A stretch of DNA of 64,000 bases from Sporolactobacillus putidus (GTDB lineage Bacteria > Bacillota > Bacilli > Bacillales > Sporolactobacillaceae): positions 248,001-312,000 of the forward strand of contig NZ_BMOK01000001.1 of the NCBI RefSeq assembly GCF_014647035.1, written 5' to 3'. Positions 1-11,246 of this stretch are shown here, piece after piece. Every line of letters begins with the position of its first letter. Position 1 is the stretch's first letter. The notes beneath the pieces were generated by a model. The model was not told the DNA's origin and did no database searches. It was given only the letters and a program-made list of their open reading frames with translations. The position numbers were made by a program, and so were the translations under genes.

Positions 1-11
1 GAAACCCAAAT

Positions 12-25
12 TGTAAGCGCTTAAT
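12..25 (-). promoter_or_regulatory. cre-like CcpA operator
   Basis: TGTAAGCGCTTAAT matches the catabolite-responsive element consensus TGWAANCGNTNWCA at all but its last positions. It lies about 30-40 bp downstream of the predicted start of the leftward promoter at 61-89, a roadblock position. The gene served lies beyond the left edge. Next to ytvI in B. subtilis that gene is citZ (citrate synthase), which CcpA represses; the gene identity is inference. Confidence 0.5.
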
Positions 26-60
26 TAAAAATGACCCAAAATGTTAAACCTTTCAAGATG

Positions 61-89
61 ATTATAGCCGTTATCGACAATTTTGTGAA
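61..89 (-). promoter_or_regulatory. Sigma-A promoter reading out of the left edge
   Basis: Read on the minus strand, -35 TTCACA (84-89) and -10 TATAAT (61-66) are separated by 17 bp, close to the sigma-A consensus. No gene lies between it and position 1, so it must serve a leftward gene outside the window. The cre-like box at 12-25 is downstream of it. Confidence 0.6.
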
Positions 90-167
90 CAAAAAACACC
101 TCCCTTTCGCTTTGATTTCCGGCCGAATTTCACGGAATGTCATATAAATAGTCCCGCTGCATAGATA

Positions 168-507
168 TTAGAAAACTTGGCGAAGCCAAGCCCTGGCGCA
201 GGCTGAGCCTTAGTTGCCCTTACACTATAATCCTTAAAATTTTTGTACTTTCCTATAGTGTTAGAAAACTTGGCGAAGCCAAGCCTTAGCGCAGGCTGAG
301 CCTTAGTTGCCCTTACACTATAATCCTTAAAATTTTTATACTTTCCTATAGTGTTAGAAAACTTGGCGAAGCCAAGCTCTAGCGCAGGCTGAGCCTAAGT
401 TGCGGGGGCCAGGACGGCCTAATGCCGAACGTGCCGCAGAACGCGGCGATCTGTTCGGTCCCTTACACTATAATCCTTAAAATCTTTGTACTTTCTAATA
501 GTGTAAA
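168..507 (+). repeat. Structured repeat family I, locus A (three tandem units)
   Basis: Two 93-bp units (168-260 and 261-353) are followed by a 150-bp unit (354-503). Each holds a hairpin CTTGGC-GAA-GCCAAG, an AGGCT..AGCCT segment and a terminal dyad ACACTATA..TATAGTGT around an A/T-rich core. The third unit has an extra block of about 57 bp with hairpins GGCC-AGGAC-GGCC and GCCGC-AGAAC-GCGGC, the latter nested inside GCCGAAC..GTTCGG(T). The right end runs straight into the ytvI ribosome binding site, so the array is probably in the ytvI 5' leader. Confidence 0.9.
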
Positions 508-527
508 AAATGAGGTGGGGTGTGGAC

Positions 528-1670
528 ATGGATTCGCAGAAAACAAGACCTTTGACTGCATATTTATTGATTTTTGTCCGAATCGTTCTGGTTTTATCCA
601 TTCTCGGGTGTATTCTGCTTTCCCTGTATCTCGCCGTTCGTTACGCCCTTCCTTTTCTCATCGCCTGTGCCCTTTCTTTTTTTCTGAATCCTATTGTTTC
701 CTTTCTTGAAAAAAAGACAGGTCTTCCGAGAGGACTGTCGTCTTTTATCGTTCTTTTTTCGCTCTTCTCTCTTGTAATAGGCATTCTTTTATTCACTGCC
801 ATGGCCCTTATAAAAGGACTCTCGTCGCTTACAAGAACTGTCCCCGGTCAGCTTGGCATGCTAATCAAAGATCTTCAGTCGCTCTTCTTCAGCAAACTGA
901 TCCCTTCTTGGGAACATGCTTTGCACATCTTTTCCGGACTCCCACAGGGGCAGCAGAAAGCCATCCAGCTCAACATCGAAAGTATGGCAGGATCGGCGGC
1001 AGATCTGATCAATAATTTGGCCGGCAATCTGATCTCCAGTCTGACACAGTTCGTTTCTTCGCTTCCGAATACACTTGTTTCCGCCCTGTTTATTTTTTTA
1101 GCAGCTTTTTTTCTTTCCAAAGACTCGGAACGGATCAAGAAACGGCTGTCTTTTTTCCAAACTCCACCGGCTGTCAGTGTGCCGCTCAGGAAAGTGTGGA
1201 AGGACTTAAAAAAAACGTGCATCGGTTTTGTACAGGCTCAATTTATTCTTGTCACACTGACCATGATCCTCGTTTATCTTGGGCTTAAAGCACTGAAAAC
1301 AGAACAGCCTTTCACGATTGCCCTGATTTCCGGGTTTGTCGATCTTATTCCGTATCTTGGTATCGGTGTGATTTTCATCCCCTGGATCCTTTATCAGCTT
1401 TTCATGCACCATTATTTTTTCACGATCGGCCTGACAAGCCTCTACACCGCTCTTGTCATTCAGCGTCAGCTGATGGAACCGAAAATTCTGTCTACGCATA
1501 TTGGACTCGATCCCCTCGCCACTCTCGTCGCGCTATATTTCGGTTTCAGATGGCTCGGATTTTCAGGTCTTGTCATCGGACCGCTGAGCCTGGTGATCGT
1601 TAAGGCACTGTATCAGGCGGGAACGCTGCGAACGGTCAGGCTTTTCATTCTCGGGAAAAAAGTTGAATAA
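528..1670 (+). CDS. ytvI: Sporulation integral membrane protein YtvI (AI-2E transporter family)
   Basis: A polytopic membrane protein of 380 residues related to the AI-2E/PerM exporter family and to B. subtilis YtvI. There are two hydrophobic segments near the N-terminus, one near the middle and a C-terminal block of several helices, the usual PerM pattern. I place the start at the ATG at 528, about 9 nt after GAGGTGG; an in-frame ATG at 510 lies upstream of that ribosome binding site and would leave it unused. It converges on fxsA with only 11 bp between stops. B. subtilis ytvI is linked to sporulation, but its substrate is not known. The upstream triple repeat is the odd feature. Confidence 0.85.
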   Translation: MDSQKTRPLTAYLLIFVRIVLVLSILGCILLSLYLAVRYALPFLIACALSFFLNPIVSFLEKKTGLPRGLSSFIVLFSLFSLVIGILLFTAMALIKGLSSLTRTVPGQLGMLIKDLQSLFFSKLIPSWEHALHIFSGLPQGQQKAIQLNIESMAGSAADLINNLAGNLISSLTQFVSSLPNTLVSALFIFLAAFFLSKDSERIKKRLSFFQTPPAVSVPLRKVWKDLKKTCIGFVQAQFILVTLTMILVYLGLKALKTEQPFTIALISGFVDLIPYLGIGVIFIPWILYQLFMHHYFFTIGLTSLYTALVIQRQLMEPKILSTHIGLDPLATLVALYFGFRWLGFSGLVIGPLSLVIVKALYQAGTLRTVRLFILGKKVE

Positions 1671-1681
1671 CCAAAGCCCCT

Positions 1682-2080
1682 CTATTTTCTTCTCAAAGAA
1701 ACAAACCAAAAACCGCCGCGTCTGATCCATTCCTGAAGCCATCGAACAATCCGCCTTTTAATTGAGAAACGCAACGAAGGGACGAGAAACAGCAGACCGG
1801 CCAGGTCACTGATGAACCCCGGAACGACGAAGAGAAACCCGCCGATCAAGAGACAGGCACCGTCCATCAGCGAGTCTCCCGGAATTTTTCTTTGATCGAG
1901 ATCAGCTCTAATTCTTTTAAAAATCGACAGTCCCTGCCGTTTGACTATCCAGACGCCGAAGAACGCGCCGGCAAACAGGAGAAGAAACGTATTCAGCACG
2001 CCAAGTGTCCGGCCGACATAAACCAGTACCGACACTTCAGCAAGAACATAGAGAAGAATAACAATCAACGCTTTTCTCAC
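1682..2080 (-). CDS. fxsA: FxsA family membrane protein
   Basis: A 132-residue protein with three to four hydrophobic stretches and a basic, tryptophan-containing C-terminus, typical of FxsA (YtzA in B. subtilis). The E. coli member was found as a suppressor of phage F exclusion; its cellular role is unclear. The start is a GTG preceded by AGAGGGCGG. It is the last gene of the leftward run accD-accA-pfkA-pyk-thioesterase-fxsA, 23 bp after the thioesterase stop. No clear terminator separates it from convergent ytvI. Confidence 0.8.
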   Translation of the reverse strand: MRKALIVILLYVLAEVSVLVYVGRTLGVLNTFLLLFAGAFFGVWIVKRQGLSIFKRIRADLDQRKIPGDSLMDGACLLIGGFLFVVPGFISDLAGLLFLVPSLRFSIKRRIVRWLQEWIRRGGFWFVSLRRK

Positions 2081-2103
2081 GAATTTTCCGCCCTCTTTAA
2101 CGT

Positions 2104-2526
2104 TCAGGAAATCCCGGCCGCATTTAAAATAAGCCGGTGCAGTTCAGGGTTGCTTTTTTTCAGAGACACGGGTTTCATTTCGAGATTTGTCCAGCAGTGT
2201 GTGCTCGTCCCCTCGGTAAGAAGCTTATGATCGTTTTCTCTAATCACACGATAGGAAAAACTCATCTTAACGCTGTCGTAATCCTTGACGCATGTTTCAA
2301 TGATCACGGCGTCTTCAAAACGCGCAGGTGAGTGATAGCGTACGTCGATCCCGATGACCGGCATCATCAGGCCGCCCTCTTCAATCTGGCGATAGGAAAG
2401 GCCCGATTGTTTAATCCACGCCGTCCGGGCAACTTCAAACCAATTAATATACTGACTATGGTGAATGATCCCCATTTTATCGGTCTCATTATATCGTGCT
2501 ACAATTTCTGTCCTGGAGATTTTCAA
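2104..2526 (-). CDS. Acyl-CoA thioesterase, YbgC/4HBT hotdog family
   Basis: A hotdog-fold thioesterase of about 140 residues. The N-terminal motif RYNETDKMGIIHHSQYINWF contains the Asp-x-x-Gly-x-x-(H/N) pattern of the 4-hydroxybenzoyl-CoA thioesterase family, with the catalytic Asp replaced in the usual YbgC-like position by D of the TDKMG run. Members hydrolyse acyl-CoA or acyl-ACP; the substrate cannot be read from sequence. A TTG at 2526 sits six bases after GGGGTG and is my preferred start; a GTG at 2535 is the longer option. It lies between pyk and fxsA in the leftward run. Confidence 0.75.
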   Translation of the reverse strand: MKISRTEIVARYNETDKMGIIHHSQYINWFEVARTAWIKQSGLSYRQIEEGGLMMPVIGIDVRYHSPARFEDAVIIETCVKDYDSVKMSFSYRVIRENDHKLLTEGTSTHCWTNLEMKPVSLKKSNPELHRLILNAAGIS

Positions 2527-2556
2527 GACAATCACCCCAACCTGATAAAATTAAGA

Positions 2557-2579
2557 GAAGGTGTCTGTCCAACACCTTC
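2557..2579 (-). terminator. Hairpin after pyk
   Basis: GAAGGTGT and ACACCTTC pair around a 7-nt loop, followed on the minus strand by CTCTTAATTTT. The T-tract is broken, so this may be a weak or partial terminator after pyk, allowing read-through into the thioesterase and fxsA. Confidence 0.45.
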
Positions 2580-2631
2580 CCTGATTTTATCACAGATATT
2601 TTTTTATGCTAACCTTAAAATCATTTTTCAA

Positions 2632-4392
2632 TCAAAGTACATTCGCATGTCCGAGATAAATTTTGCCCCGTTCGCCGTCCAGCGTGATGACTTCGCCCGT
2701 CTTCAATGTATCGGTTGCCTTGTCAACTCCGATAACAACCGGAATTTCAAATTCAACGCCGACAACAGCGGCATGAGAGGTCAGCCCGCCGACCTCGGTG
2801 ACAATACCTGCGGCACGGCGGATGGCCGGAATATATTCTTTATCCGTCGCTTTTGCAACAAGAATGGCTCCGTCAGGCATGTTGCGATTTGCGTCGTCAG
2901 CATCCTTTGCGAGATATACCGGAGCGGTAGCTGCCTTGCGTCCGACACCCTGGCCCTGCGCAAGAACGTCTCCGACAACATGTACTCTGAGCAGATTGGT
3001 TGTGCCTGCTTCGGCAACAGGGAGGCCGGCGGTGATGACAACAAGTTCGCCCTTCTTGACAAGCCCCGACTTAACGGCACTGTCAACGGCGATGTCGAAC
3101 ATTTCGTCCGTCGTTTTTGCCAGTTCACTGAGTACAGGTGTGACACCCCAGGCCAGACACATTTTGTGAGCCACTCTTTCCGAGTTTGTCACAGCAATGA
3201 TCGGGGCTTTAGGGCGATAATGGGAAACAACGCGTGCCGTATGTCCGCTGACCGTCGACGTGATGATTGCGCCGACATTAAGGCTGAGGGCAGTATGGGC
3301 AACAGCTTCGCCAATTGCGGAAGTGATGGTTTTCTCACTTGACTTGCTTAATCTGTTCAGAATAGCCGGATAGTCCAGAGCCGTTTCCGCCTTTGTCGCG
3401 ATATTGCTCATCGTCCGGACAGCTTCTACTGGCCATTTTCCCGATGCTGATTCTCCGGAAAGCATCGTCGCGTCAGTCCCGTCAAAAATGGCGTTCGCAA
3501 CGTCACTCGCTTCGGCACGTGTACAGCGTGGGTTTCTGATCATTGAATCGAGCATTTGTGTCGCTGTGATGACCGTTTTGCCCACATGATTGCACATTTT
3601 GATCAGTCGCTTCTGAACGAGCGGAACATCTTCTGGCGGAATTTCGACGCCAAGGTCGCCACGGGCGATCATAAGGCCGTCAGAAACACGGAGAATTTCC
3701 TCAATATTGTCCACGGCTTCCTGGCTTTCGATTTTCGGGAAAATGTGAACATCGTGAGCCCCGTGTTCTTCACAGAGTTTGCGGATGTCCAGAACATCCG
3801 AAGCATGGCGGACAAAGGAAGCTGCGATGAAGTCGATGCCTTCGCCGATTCCGAAAACAATGTCATCCGCATCTTTATCGGTCATGCCAGGAAGATTAAT
3901 GCTGACATTAGGAACAATAATTCCCTTTTTGCTTTTCAAAACGCCTGAATTAAGGATCTTGTTATGAATCAGTCCTGCTTCTTTATCAATGCCTGTTACT
4001 TCGAGTTCGACCAGTCCGTCATCGATCAGGATCTTTGAGCCGACATTTACATCGTTAATCAGTTCTGCATAAGTAATAGAGAATTTTTCAGCTGTTCCGG
4101 CAACTTCTGTTGTGGAAATGTCCACATTTTTTCCTTCTTCAAGCAGAACTTCCGGTGTGGCCATATCATGTGTGCGGATTTCAGGTCCTTTTGTATCAAG
4201 AAGAATGCCCACTGTTTTACCGGTTATCTTACATGCTTCACGAAGGTTTACTACTTTCTGATGATGTTCCGCGTGGTCGCCATGGGAGAAGTTGAAGCGA
4301 GCCACATTCATTCCTGCGTTGATCATTTGAACAAGGCGTTCAACCGTGTCGCTTGCAGGTCCCAGAGTACAGACAATCTTGGTTTTTCTCAT
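2632..4392 (-). CDS. pyk: Pyruvate kinase with C-terminal PEP-utiliser domain
   Basis: Catalyses phosphoenolpyruvate + ADP to pyruvate + ATP, the last step of glycolysis. The 586 residues begin with RKTKIVCTLGPAS, then DTKGPEIR, KIESQEAVDNI and MIARGDLGVEIP of the TIM barrel. The last 110 residues or so form the extra PEP-utilising swivelling domain, with GGLTSHAAVVG, found in Bacillales pyruvate kinases. Two consecutive ATGs occur (4395, 4392); the second matches the B. subtilis start. The gene follows pfkA by about 100 bp, the usual Bacillales pfkA-pyk pair. Confidence 0.97.
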   Translation of the reverse strand: MRKTKIVCTLGPASDTVERLVQMINAGMNVARFNFSHGDHAEHHQKVVNLREACKITGKTVGILLDTKGPEIRTHDMATPEVLLEEGKNVDISTTEVAGTAEKFSITYAELINDVNVGSKILIDDGLVELEVTGIDKEAGLIHNKILNSGVLKSKKGIIVPNVSINLPGMTDKDADDIVFGIGEGIDFIAASFVRHASDVLDIRKLCEEHGAHDVHIFPKIESQEAVDNIEEILRVSDGLMIARGDLGVEIPPEDVPLVQKRLIKMCNHVGKTVITATQMLDSMIRNPRCTRAEASDVANAIFDGTDATMLSGESASGKWPVEAVRTMSNIATKAETALDYPAILNRLSKSSEKTITSAIGEAVAHTALSLNVGAIITSTVSGHTARVVSHYRPKAPIIAVTNSERVAHKMCLAWGVTPVLSELAKTTDEMFDIAVDSAVKSGLVKKGELVVITAGLPVAEAGTTNLLRVHVVGDVLAQGQGVGRKAATAPVYLAKDADDANRNMPDGAILVAKATDKEYIPAIRRAAGIVTEVGGLTSHAAVVGVEFEIPVVIGVDKATDTLKTGEVITLDGERGKIYLGHANVL

Positions 4393-4491
4393 CATAATAC
4401 CCCCAGCTTTTTAATAAAGGTTGTTCAAAAATTCGGAAGAAAAGATTCAGCCCTTCGGCAATTTTTCCCCTTATTTCGAACGCACTCTGAC

Positions 4492-6488
<1,997 letters not shown>

Positions 6489-7478
6489 CCGCCATCACTC
6501 CCTCCAGCATGAATCGACAGCACTTTCTGAAGAACGTTCTTAAGCTCGCTGCGTTCAACAACCTGATCAAGCTGTCCGTGCTTCAGCAGAAATTCAGCCG
6601 TTTGGAAATCATCCGGCAGCTCTTCGCCGATTGTCTGTTCAATAATTCTCCGGCCTGCAAAACCGATCAATGCTCCCGGCTCCGCAAAATTATAATCGCC
6701 GAGAGAAGCAAAGCTTGCGGAAACCCCGCCGGTCGTCGGATGAGTCATGACCGAAATGTAAAGGCCCCCGTTATCGCTGAACGCTTTGAGCGCTGCGCTG
6801 GTCTTGGCCATCTGCATCAGGCTCAGAACGCCTTCCTGCATGCGTGCGCCTCCTGAAGCCGAGAAAATGATCACGGGCAGACCGGCCTTTCCGGCAAACT
6901 CGATCATACGGGTAATTTTCTCCCCGACAACCGAACCCATACTGCCCATGCGGAATCCCTTATCCATGATTGCCGCAGCAGCATCACAGCCGTCAATCTT
7001 TCCCTTGCCGGTCAAAACAGCTTCGCTGAGATTCGTTTTCTGCTTATCCTTCTCCAGTTTGTCCATATAATTCGGAAAGTGAAGCGGATTTTCCGAAATC
7101 ATGTCCCTGTCGAACTCCGTAAACGTCCCTTCATCAAAAAGCATGTCGGCGCGATCATATGCACTCAGCGGATAATGATAGCCGCATGACTGGCAAACAT
7201 ACAAGTGTTTCTTCAATTCTTTGACGTACATAATTTTTTTGCATTTCGGGCATTTCATCACAATGCCTTCGGGAACCTCTTGCTTCGCCCTGGCAGACGG
7301 AACCGTCGCGTACTTTTTCTTTTTAACAAAAAAGTCCTTTATCAAGTATATCACCCTCTAACTTTTTCCAAGCCTGAAATCAATCAAATCTTCCAACATG
7401 TCGTTTTTTTTTCACTTATTTTTCATTGAATCGTCGATTGTTTTTTCTTGTTTTCGACAAATTATGTTTTGTTATTGT

Positions 7479-7525
7479 ATTATACCGATTTGACGGATGC
7501 CGCGAAAATGGGGATCGGTACCGAT
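7479..7525 (-). promoter_or_regulatory. Probable accD promoter region with 12-bp palindrome
   Basis: A minus-strand TATAAT lies at 7479-7484. Upstream of it is the perfect palindrome ATCGGTACCGAT (7514-7525), and the half-site AAATCGGTA recurs directly over the -10 region. No good -35 hexamer is visible, which would suit an activated or repressed promoter. The rest of 7346-7596 shows no gene. Confidence 0.4.
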
Positions 7526-7596
7526 TTTACGAACCAGTTCCGGCCTCATTTATGAGTTTCCAAACTTCTTCATTATAGCAGAGCTCCTGGTAAATT

Positions 7597-7700
7597 TTAA
7601 AGAAAAACTTGGTGAAGCCAAGTCTCAGACACTGACCGATTCCTTAGTTTTTCTTAGACTATATTCCGCTAATCTTTTTATACTTTCTTATTTTGTATAA
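7597..7700 (+). repeat. Structured repeat family I, locus B (short subtype)
   Basis: It begins ATTTTAAAGAAAAACTTGG, contains hairpin CTTGG-TGAAG-CCAAG, then CCTTAGTTTTTCTTA and ends in TATACTTTCTTATTTTGTATAAG. It shares this short layout with locus F at 49231 and lacks the AGGAC block. Its right end lies inside dnaE and encodes the dnaE stop codon (7688-7690) and final Ser-Tyr-Thr-Lys codons. Confidence 0.75.
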
Positions 7701-10700
7701 GAAAAAATCCCGCTGGGCTTCATCATAACATTTTTCTCCCCGAGCAGTCTCTGCATCCCGTCAAGAAACTTTTTTTCTGTCGACACTGCATAATTTGGGG
7801 CAAGACCGACAGTCCGTCCGTCTGATTCATAGTGGAGAACGATGCGGTGTGAACCCGGATGTCCCTCAATCTCTGTTTTCAGCCGGTCAAGAATGTCAGG
7901 ATGATTGTGGGCGTTGTCGATCCTTAAAAAGAGCACCATCCGCTGCCCGGAAAGAAAATCATTCCATTCTACGGCTTTATAGACATTCAGCTTCGCTTCC
8001 TCCGGCCTCTTGCTCTCGGACCGTTTTGCCTCAATAATCGCGATCCGGTCATTTCGCAATACATTTTGAAATTTTTCATAGTAAGGAGCAAAACAGATGG
8101 CCTCGGCCCGGCCGGATTCATCACTTACCGAAAAAAAAGCCATCCATTGGCCGGATTGAGTCCGGACCGGCTTGAGTTGTTCCACCATAACTGCCAGACA
8201 GGCGGACTCCCCGCCGGCGAGCTGCATCGCGCGGCCGATCGTCACAATCCGCGAAGGGAGCCGGTCGCGAAAACGTTCCAGAGGATGAGCGGACAAATAA
8301 ACACCAACCACTTCTTTCTCATAGCGCAATTTTTCAAACGCGGTCAGCGGCGGAACATCTGTGTAGTCACTTTGCATGTTCTCAGGCATTGAAAAAGAAG
8401 TCTGGCCGGCAATACCCTTCCGTTCTTCCTCGCCCGCCGTCATCGCCTGATCTAGGGTAGCCAGAAGAACGGCGCGATCTGAACCAAACTCGTCCATCGC
8501 ACCGGAAAAAATCAGCGATTCGATGGCTTTCCTGTTTACTTTTCCGGAAGAAACCCGTCGGCAAAAATCATATAAATCACGATAAGCGCCATGCTTTCTG
8601 CGCTGTTCGAGGACTTCATCAATTGCTCCGGTGCCAAGATTTTTGATTGCCGACAAACCAAAAAGAATACCGTTCCCCAGAGGCTCGAACGTCCCAAGAC
8701 TGCGGTTGACCGACGGAGAATAAAGCGCAAGACCAGCCTCACGGATCTCCATGACAGATGAAGCGAGTTTGTCCTGGCTGCCGGCAATGCTTGAGAGATG
8801 CGAGGACATAAATTCCTGAGGATAATGAGCTTTCAGATAAGCGAGCCGATAGGATATTATGCTGTAGGCCACCGCATGAGACCTGTTAAATCCATAGTTG
8901 GCAAAGCGGACGATCAGATCAAAGACCTGGCGCGCCGTTTCCTCGGGATAATGATTCCTCTTGCAGCCGTCCAGAAAACCTTTTTGCTGCTCCTCAAGCA
9001 TTTCCCGTTTTTTTTTCGAAACCGCGCGACGAAGTATATCGGCCTGTCCGAGCGAATAACCGGCCATTTTTACGGCAATCTGCATGATTTGTTCCTGATA
9101 CACAAGAACACCGTAAGTCGGCGCGAGAATGGACTTCAGATCAGGGTGGGGATAATGAACCGCTTCTTCGCCGTGCTTTCTTTTCACATAGCGGTCGATA
9201 AATTGGACGGGACCGGGCCGGTAGAGCGCGACTACGGCAACAATATCTTCGAAATCAGTCGGTTTCAGCTTTCTAAGAACCCGGCGCATACCCTCGGATT
9301 CAAGCTGAAAAACGCCTGTCGTATCGCCGCGGCTGAGCAACTGAAAAGTCGCGGGATCGGCGGGTGGAATGCTTTCAATGTGAAACGCCTTTCCGGTTTG
9401 AAGCGATACCCGCCGGATGATTTCCCTTATGAATGTCAGGTTCCTGAGTCCGAGAAAGTCTATTTTCAGGAGCCCCAGCGATTCAAGAATATCCATAGGA
9501 TATTGTGTCACCGGAATGCCGTCATGCCCTTCCTGAACAGGTACGATGTCAGTCAGCGGCTTATCACTGAATACGACCCCTGCCGCATGGATCGAAGAGT
9601 GTCTCGGCAATCCTTCCACCTGCCCGGCCAGACGGAAAAGAAAAGCGGCTTCCTGCGAGCTGCCGAGCAGATCACGCAGTTTCGCCGATTCCTGATACGC
9701 TTTTTTCAATGTCATTTTCGGAGCGGAAGGGATCAGACGGGCCAGGCGGTCCGCAAGGCGCGGGTCCCCGCCCAGCGTCCGGCCGACATCGCGTACGGCG
9801 GCCTTGGCCGCGAGCGTTCCGAACGTGATAATTTGGGCCACATGCTCCCTTCCATATTTTTCATAGGCATAGTCAATCATTTTATCACGGTCGACATCCG
9901 GAAAATCCATATCGATATCCGGCATCGTAATACGTTCGGGGTTTAAAAAACGTTCAAAAAGAAGGTTGTATTCCAAGGGATTCACTTCAGTGATCTTCAT
10001 TGCATAGGCGACAAGCGAGCCGGCGGCCGATCCACGGCCGGGACCGGGCATAAATCCCGATCTTCTCGCATGATCAATCAGGTCGCCGACAATCAGGAAA
10101 TAATCGTTGAATCCCATCCGATCGATGATTTTCAGTTCTTTTTCCAGCCTGTCTTTGACCTCGGCGCTGACCGTACGGAAACGCTCCCGTATCCCCTGTG
10201 CACATTTTTCACGCAGCAGCTGCACCGAACTCCGCCCATCAGGCACTGGAAAGGACGGAAGCCTCATCCGGTCAAAAGTAAAATCAACCCGGCAGCCGAG
10301 AGCGATCTGTTCGCTCGTCGCGACTGCTTCCGGAAGATCGGCAAACCGCTCTTCCATCTCTCTTGTAGATTTAAAATCGTTATCGGGATGCCCGGGGAGA
10401 TGATCCGTCAGTCTGTCGCCGCTGCGGATGCACATCAGACATGCGTGTGCTTCTGCATCCTCCTTGTCCATATAGTGGACCCCGTTTGTTGCGACGAGAG
10501 GAAGCGAAAGCGCGCGGCCAATTTCAGCCTTGCCGTGTTCAATCAGATCTTCATCGACCAGCCCGTGACGCTGGCACTCCAGAAAAAAACGCCCGGTAAA
10601 AATCTCGCCGAACAGGCCTGCCAACCGGGTCGCCTCTTTCTGCTTCCCGGCGGCAAGCAGCCTGTCAATCCGCCCTTCCGGACCGGCTGATAAAGCAATC

Positions 10701-11086
10701 AGGCCCGCCGAGTATTTTGCAAGTTCGCTGATACTGACTGTTTTATCCTTTTTATACTGGACGATCGAGGCCAGTTTGACAAGATGAACATACCCTTCAT
10801 TGCTTTCCGCAAGCAGGATGAGCGAGCCGTGATCCGCTCCCCTTCCATTTTCTCCCCCTGTGTTATTACGCTCAGCGGCTACTGAAAGTTCCATTCCGAT
10901 AACAGGCTGGATACCGTTTTTTTTGCAGGCATGGTAAAACGGAATCACACCGTAAAGTACATTGCTGTCTGTCAGAGCCAGCGCCTTCTGCCCTTCTTTT
11001 TTGGCCTGAACGGCGAGCTGTTCGATCCGGCAGGTGCTATCCAGCAAACTGTATTCACTGTGTACATGGAGGTGTACAAACGGCAT
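7688..11086 (-). CDS. dnaE: DNA polymerase III subunit alpha, DnaE type
   Basis: The second replicative C-family polymerase of low-GC Gram-positives, which extends RNA primers on the lagging strand before PolC takes over. The 1132 residues begin with a PHP domain (HLHVHSEYSLLD, residues 5-16). The palm has GPGRGSAAGS (348-357) and the catalytic-Asp motif PDIDMDFPD (389-397). A later VLVYQEQIM segment, a helix-hairpin-helix near LSAIKNLGTGAI and an OB domain near the C-terminus complete the family order. The final four codons and stop come from the inserted repeat at 7597-7700, so the native C-terminus has probably been replaced. Confidence 0.97.
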   Translation of the reverse strand: MPFVHLHVHSEYSLLDSTCRIEQLAVQAKKEGQKALALTDSNVLYGVIPFYHACKKNGIQPVIGMELSVAAERNNTGGENGRGADHGSLILLAESNEGYVHLVKLASIVQYKKDKTVSISELAKYSAGLIALSAGPEGRIDRLLAAGKQKEATRLAGLFGEIFTGRFFLECQRHGLVDEDLIEHGKAEIGRALSLPLVATNGVHYMDKEDAEAHACLMCIRSGDRLTDHLPGHPDNDFKSTREMEERFADLPEAVATSEQIALGCRVDFTFDRMRLPSFPVPDGRSSVQLLREKCAQGIRERFRTVSAEVKDRLEKELKIIDRMGFNDYFLIVGDLIDHARRSGFMPGPGRGSAAGSLVAYAMKITEVNPLEYNLLFERFLNPERITMPDIDMDFPDVDRDKMIDYAYEKYGREHVAQIITFGTLAAKAAVRDVGRTLGGDPRLADRLARLIPSAPKMTLKKAYQESAKLRDLLGSSQEAAFLFRLAGQVEGLPRHSSIHAAGVVFSDKPLTDIVPVQEGHDGIPVTQYPMDILESLGLLKIDFLGLRNLTFIREIIRRVSLQTGKAFHIESIPPADPATFQLLSRGDTTGVFQLESEGMRRVLRKLKPTDFEDIVAVVALYRPGPVQFIDRYVKRKHGEEAVHYPHPDLKSILAPTYGVLVYQEQIMQIAVKMAGYSLGQADILRRAVSKKKREMLEEQQKGFLDGCKRNHYPEETARQVFDLIVRFANYGFNRSHAVAYSIISYRLAYLKAHYPQEFMSSHLSSIAGSQDKLASSVMEIREAGLALYSPSVNRSLGTFEPLGNGILFGLSAIKNLGTGAIDEVLEQRRKHGAYRDLYDFCRRVSSGKVNRKAIESLIFSGAMDEFGSDRAVLLATLDQAMTAGEEERKGIAGQTSFSMPENMQSDYTDVPPLTAFEKLRYEKEVVGVYLSAHPLERFRDRLPSRIVTIGRAMQLAGGESACLAVMVEQLKPVRTQSGQWMAFFSVSDESGRAEAICFAPYYEKFQNVLRNDRIAIIEAKRSESKRPEEAKLNVYKAVEWNDFLSGQRMVLFLRIDNAHNHPDILDRLKTEIEGHPGSHRIVLHYESDGRTVGLAPNYAVSTEKKFLDGMQRLLGEKNVMMKPSGIFSYTK

Positions 11087-11155
11087 GCTGTCATTCTCCC
11101 TTTCTTCCGACTCTCTTCACCCATTATAGTATACCGGGCATTCAATGAAAAACTG

Positions 11156-11184
11156 GAATAACGGCACGACCTGTCCCATAGTCT
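11156..11184 (+). promoter_or_regulatory. Candidate sigma-E promoter for ytrHI
   Basis: GAATAAC (11156-11162) and CATAGTCT (11177-11184), 14 bp apart, resemble the mother-cell sigma-E consensus (KMATATT - CATACAMT). B. subtilis ytrHI is sigma-E dependent, so the position is sensible, but neither box is perfect. Confidence 0.4.
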
Positions 11185-11246
11185 GTACAAAGACAGTTGA
11201 AGTGCCAACTGAATCTGCGGCAAACTCCCGAAGGAGGAGAAAATCT

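Noticed and set aside
98-110. CACCTCCC as a leftward ribosome binding site
   Set aside because: It lies upstream of the leftward promoter (61-89), and no start codon with a frame follows at a suitable distance.
168-507. CRISPR array
   Set aside because: The repetition is exact tandem duplication of 93-bp units with no variable spacers and no cas genes.
419-709. Short frames in and near repeat A
   Set aside because: They translate the repeat hairpins or the ytvI start in the wrong frame; the repeat has no coding signal. The same applies to the frame at 48296-48493 in repeat E.
2332-3342. Long open frame of 336 codons on the plus strand opposite pyk
   Set aside because: Entirely antisense to pyk, no ribosome binding site, and the composition follows from the codon use of pyk. 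A shadow frame.
8798-9946. 382-codon plus-strand frame opposite dnaE
   Set aside because: Fully inside dnaE, no start signal, no recognisable protein family.
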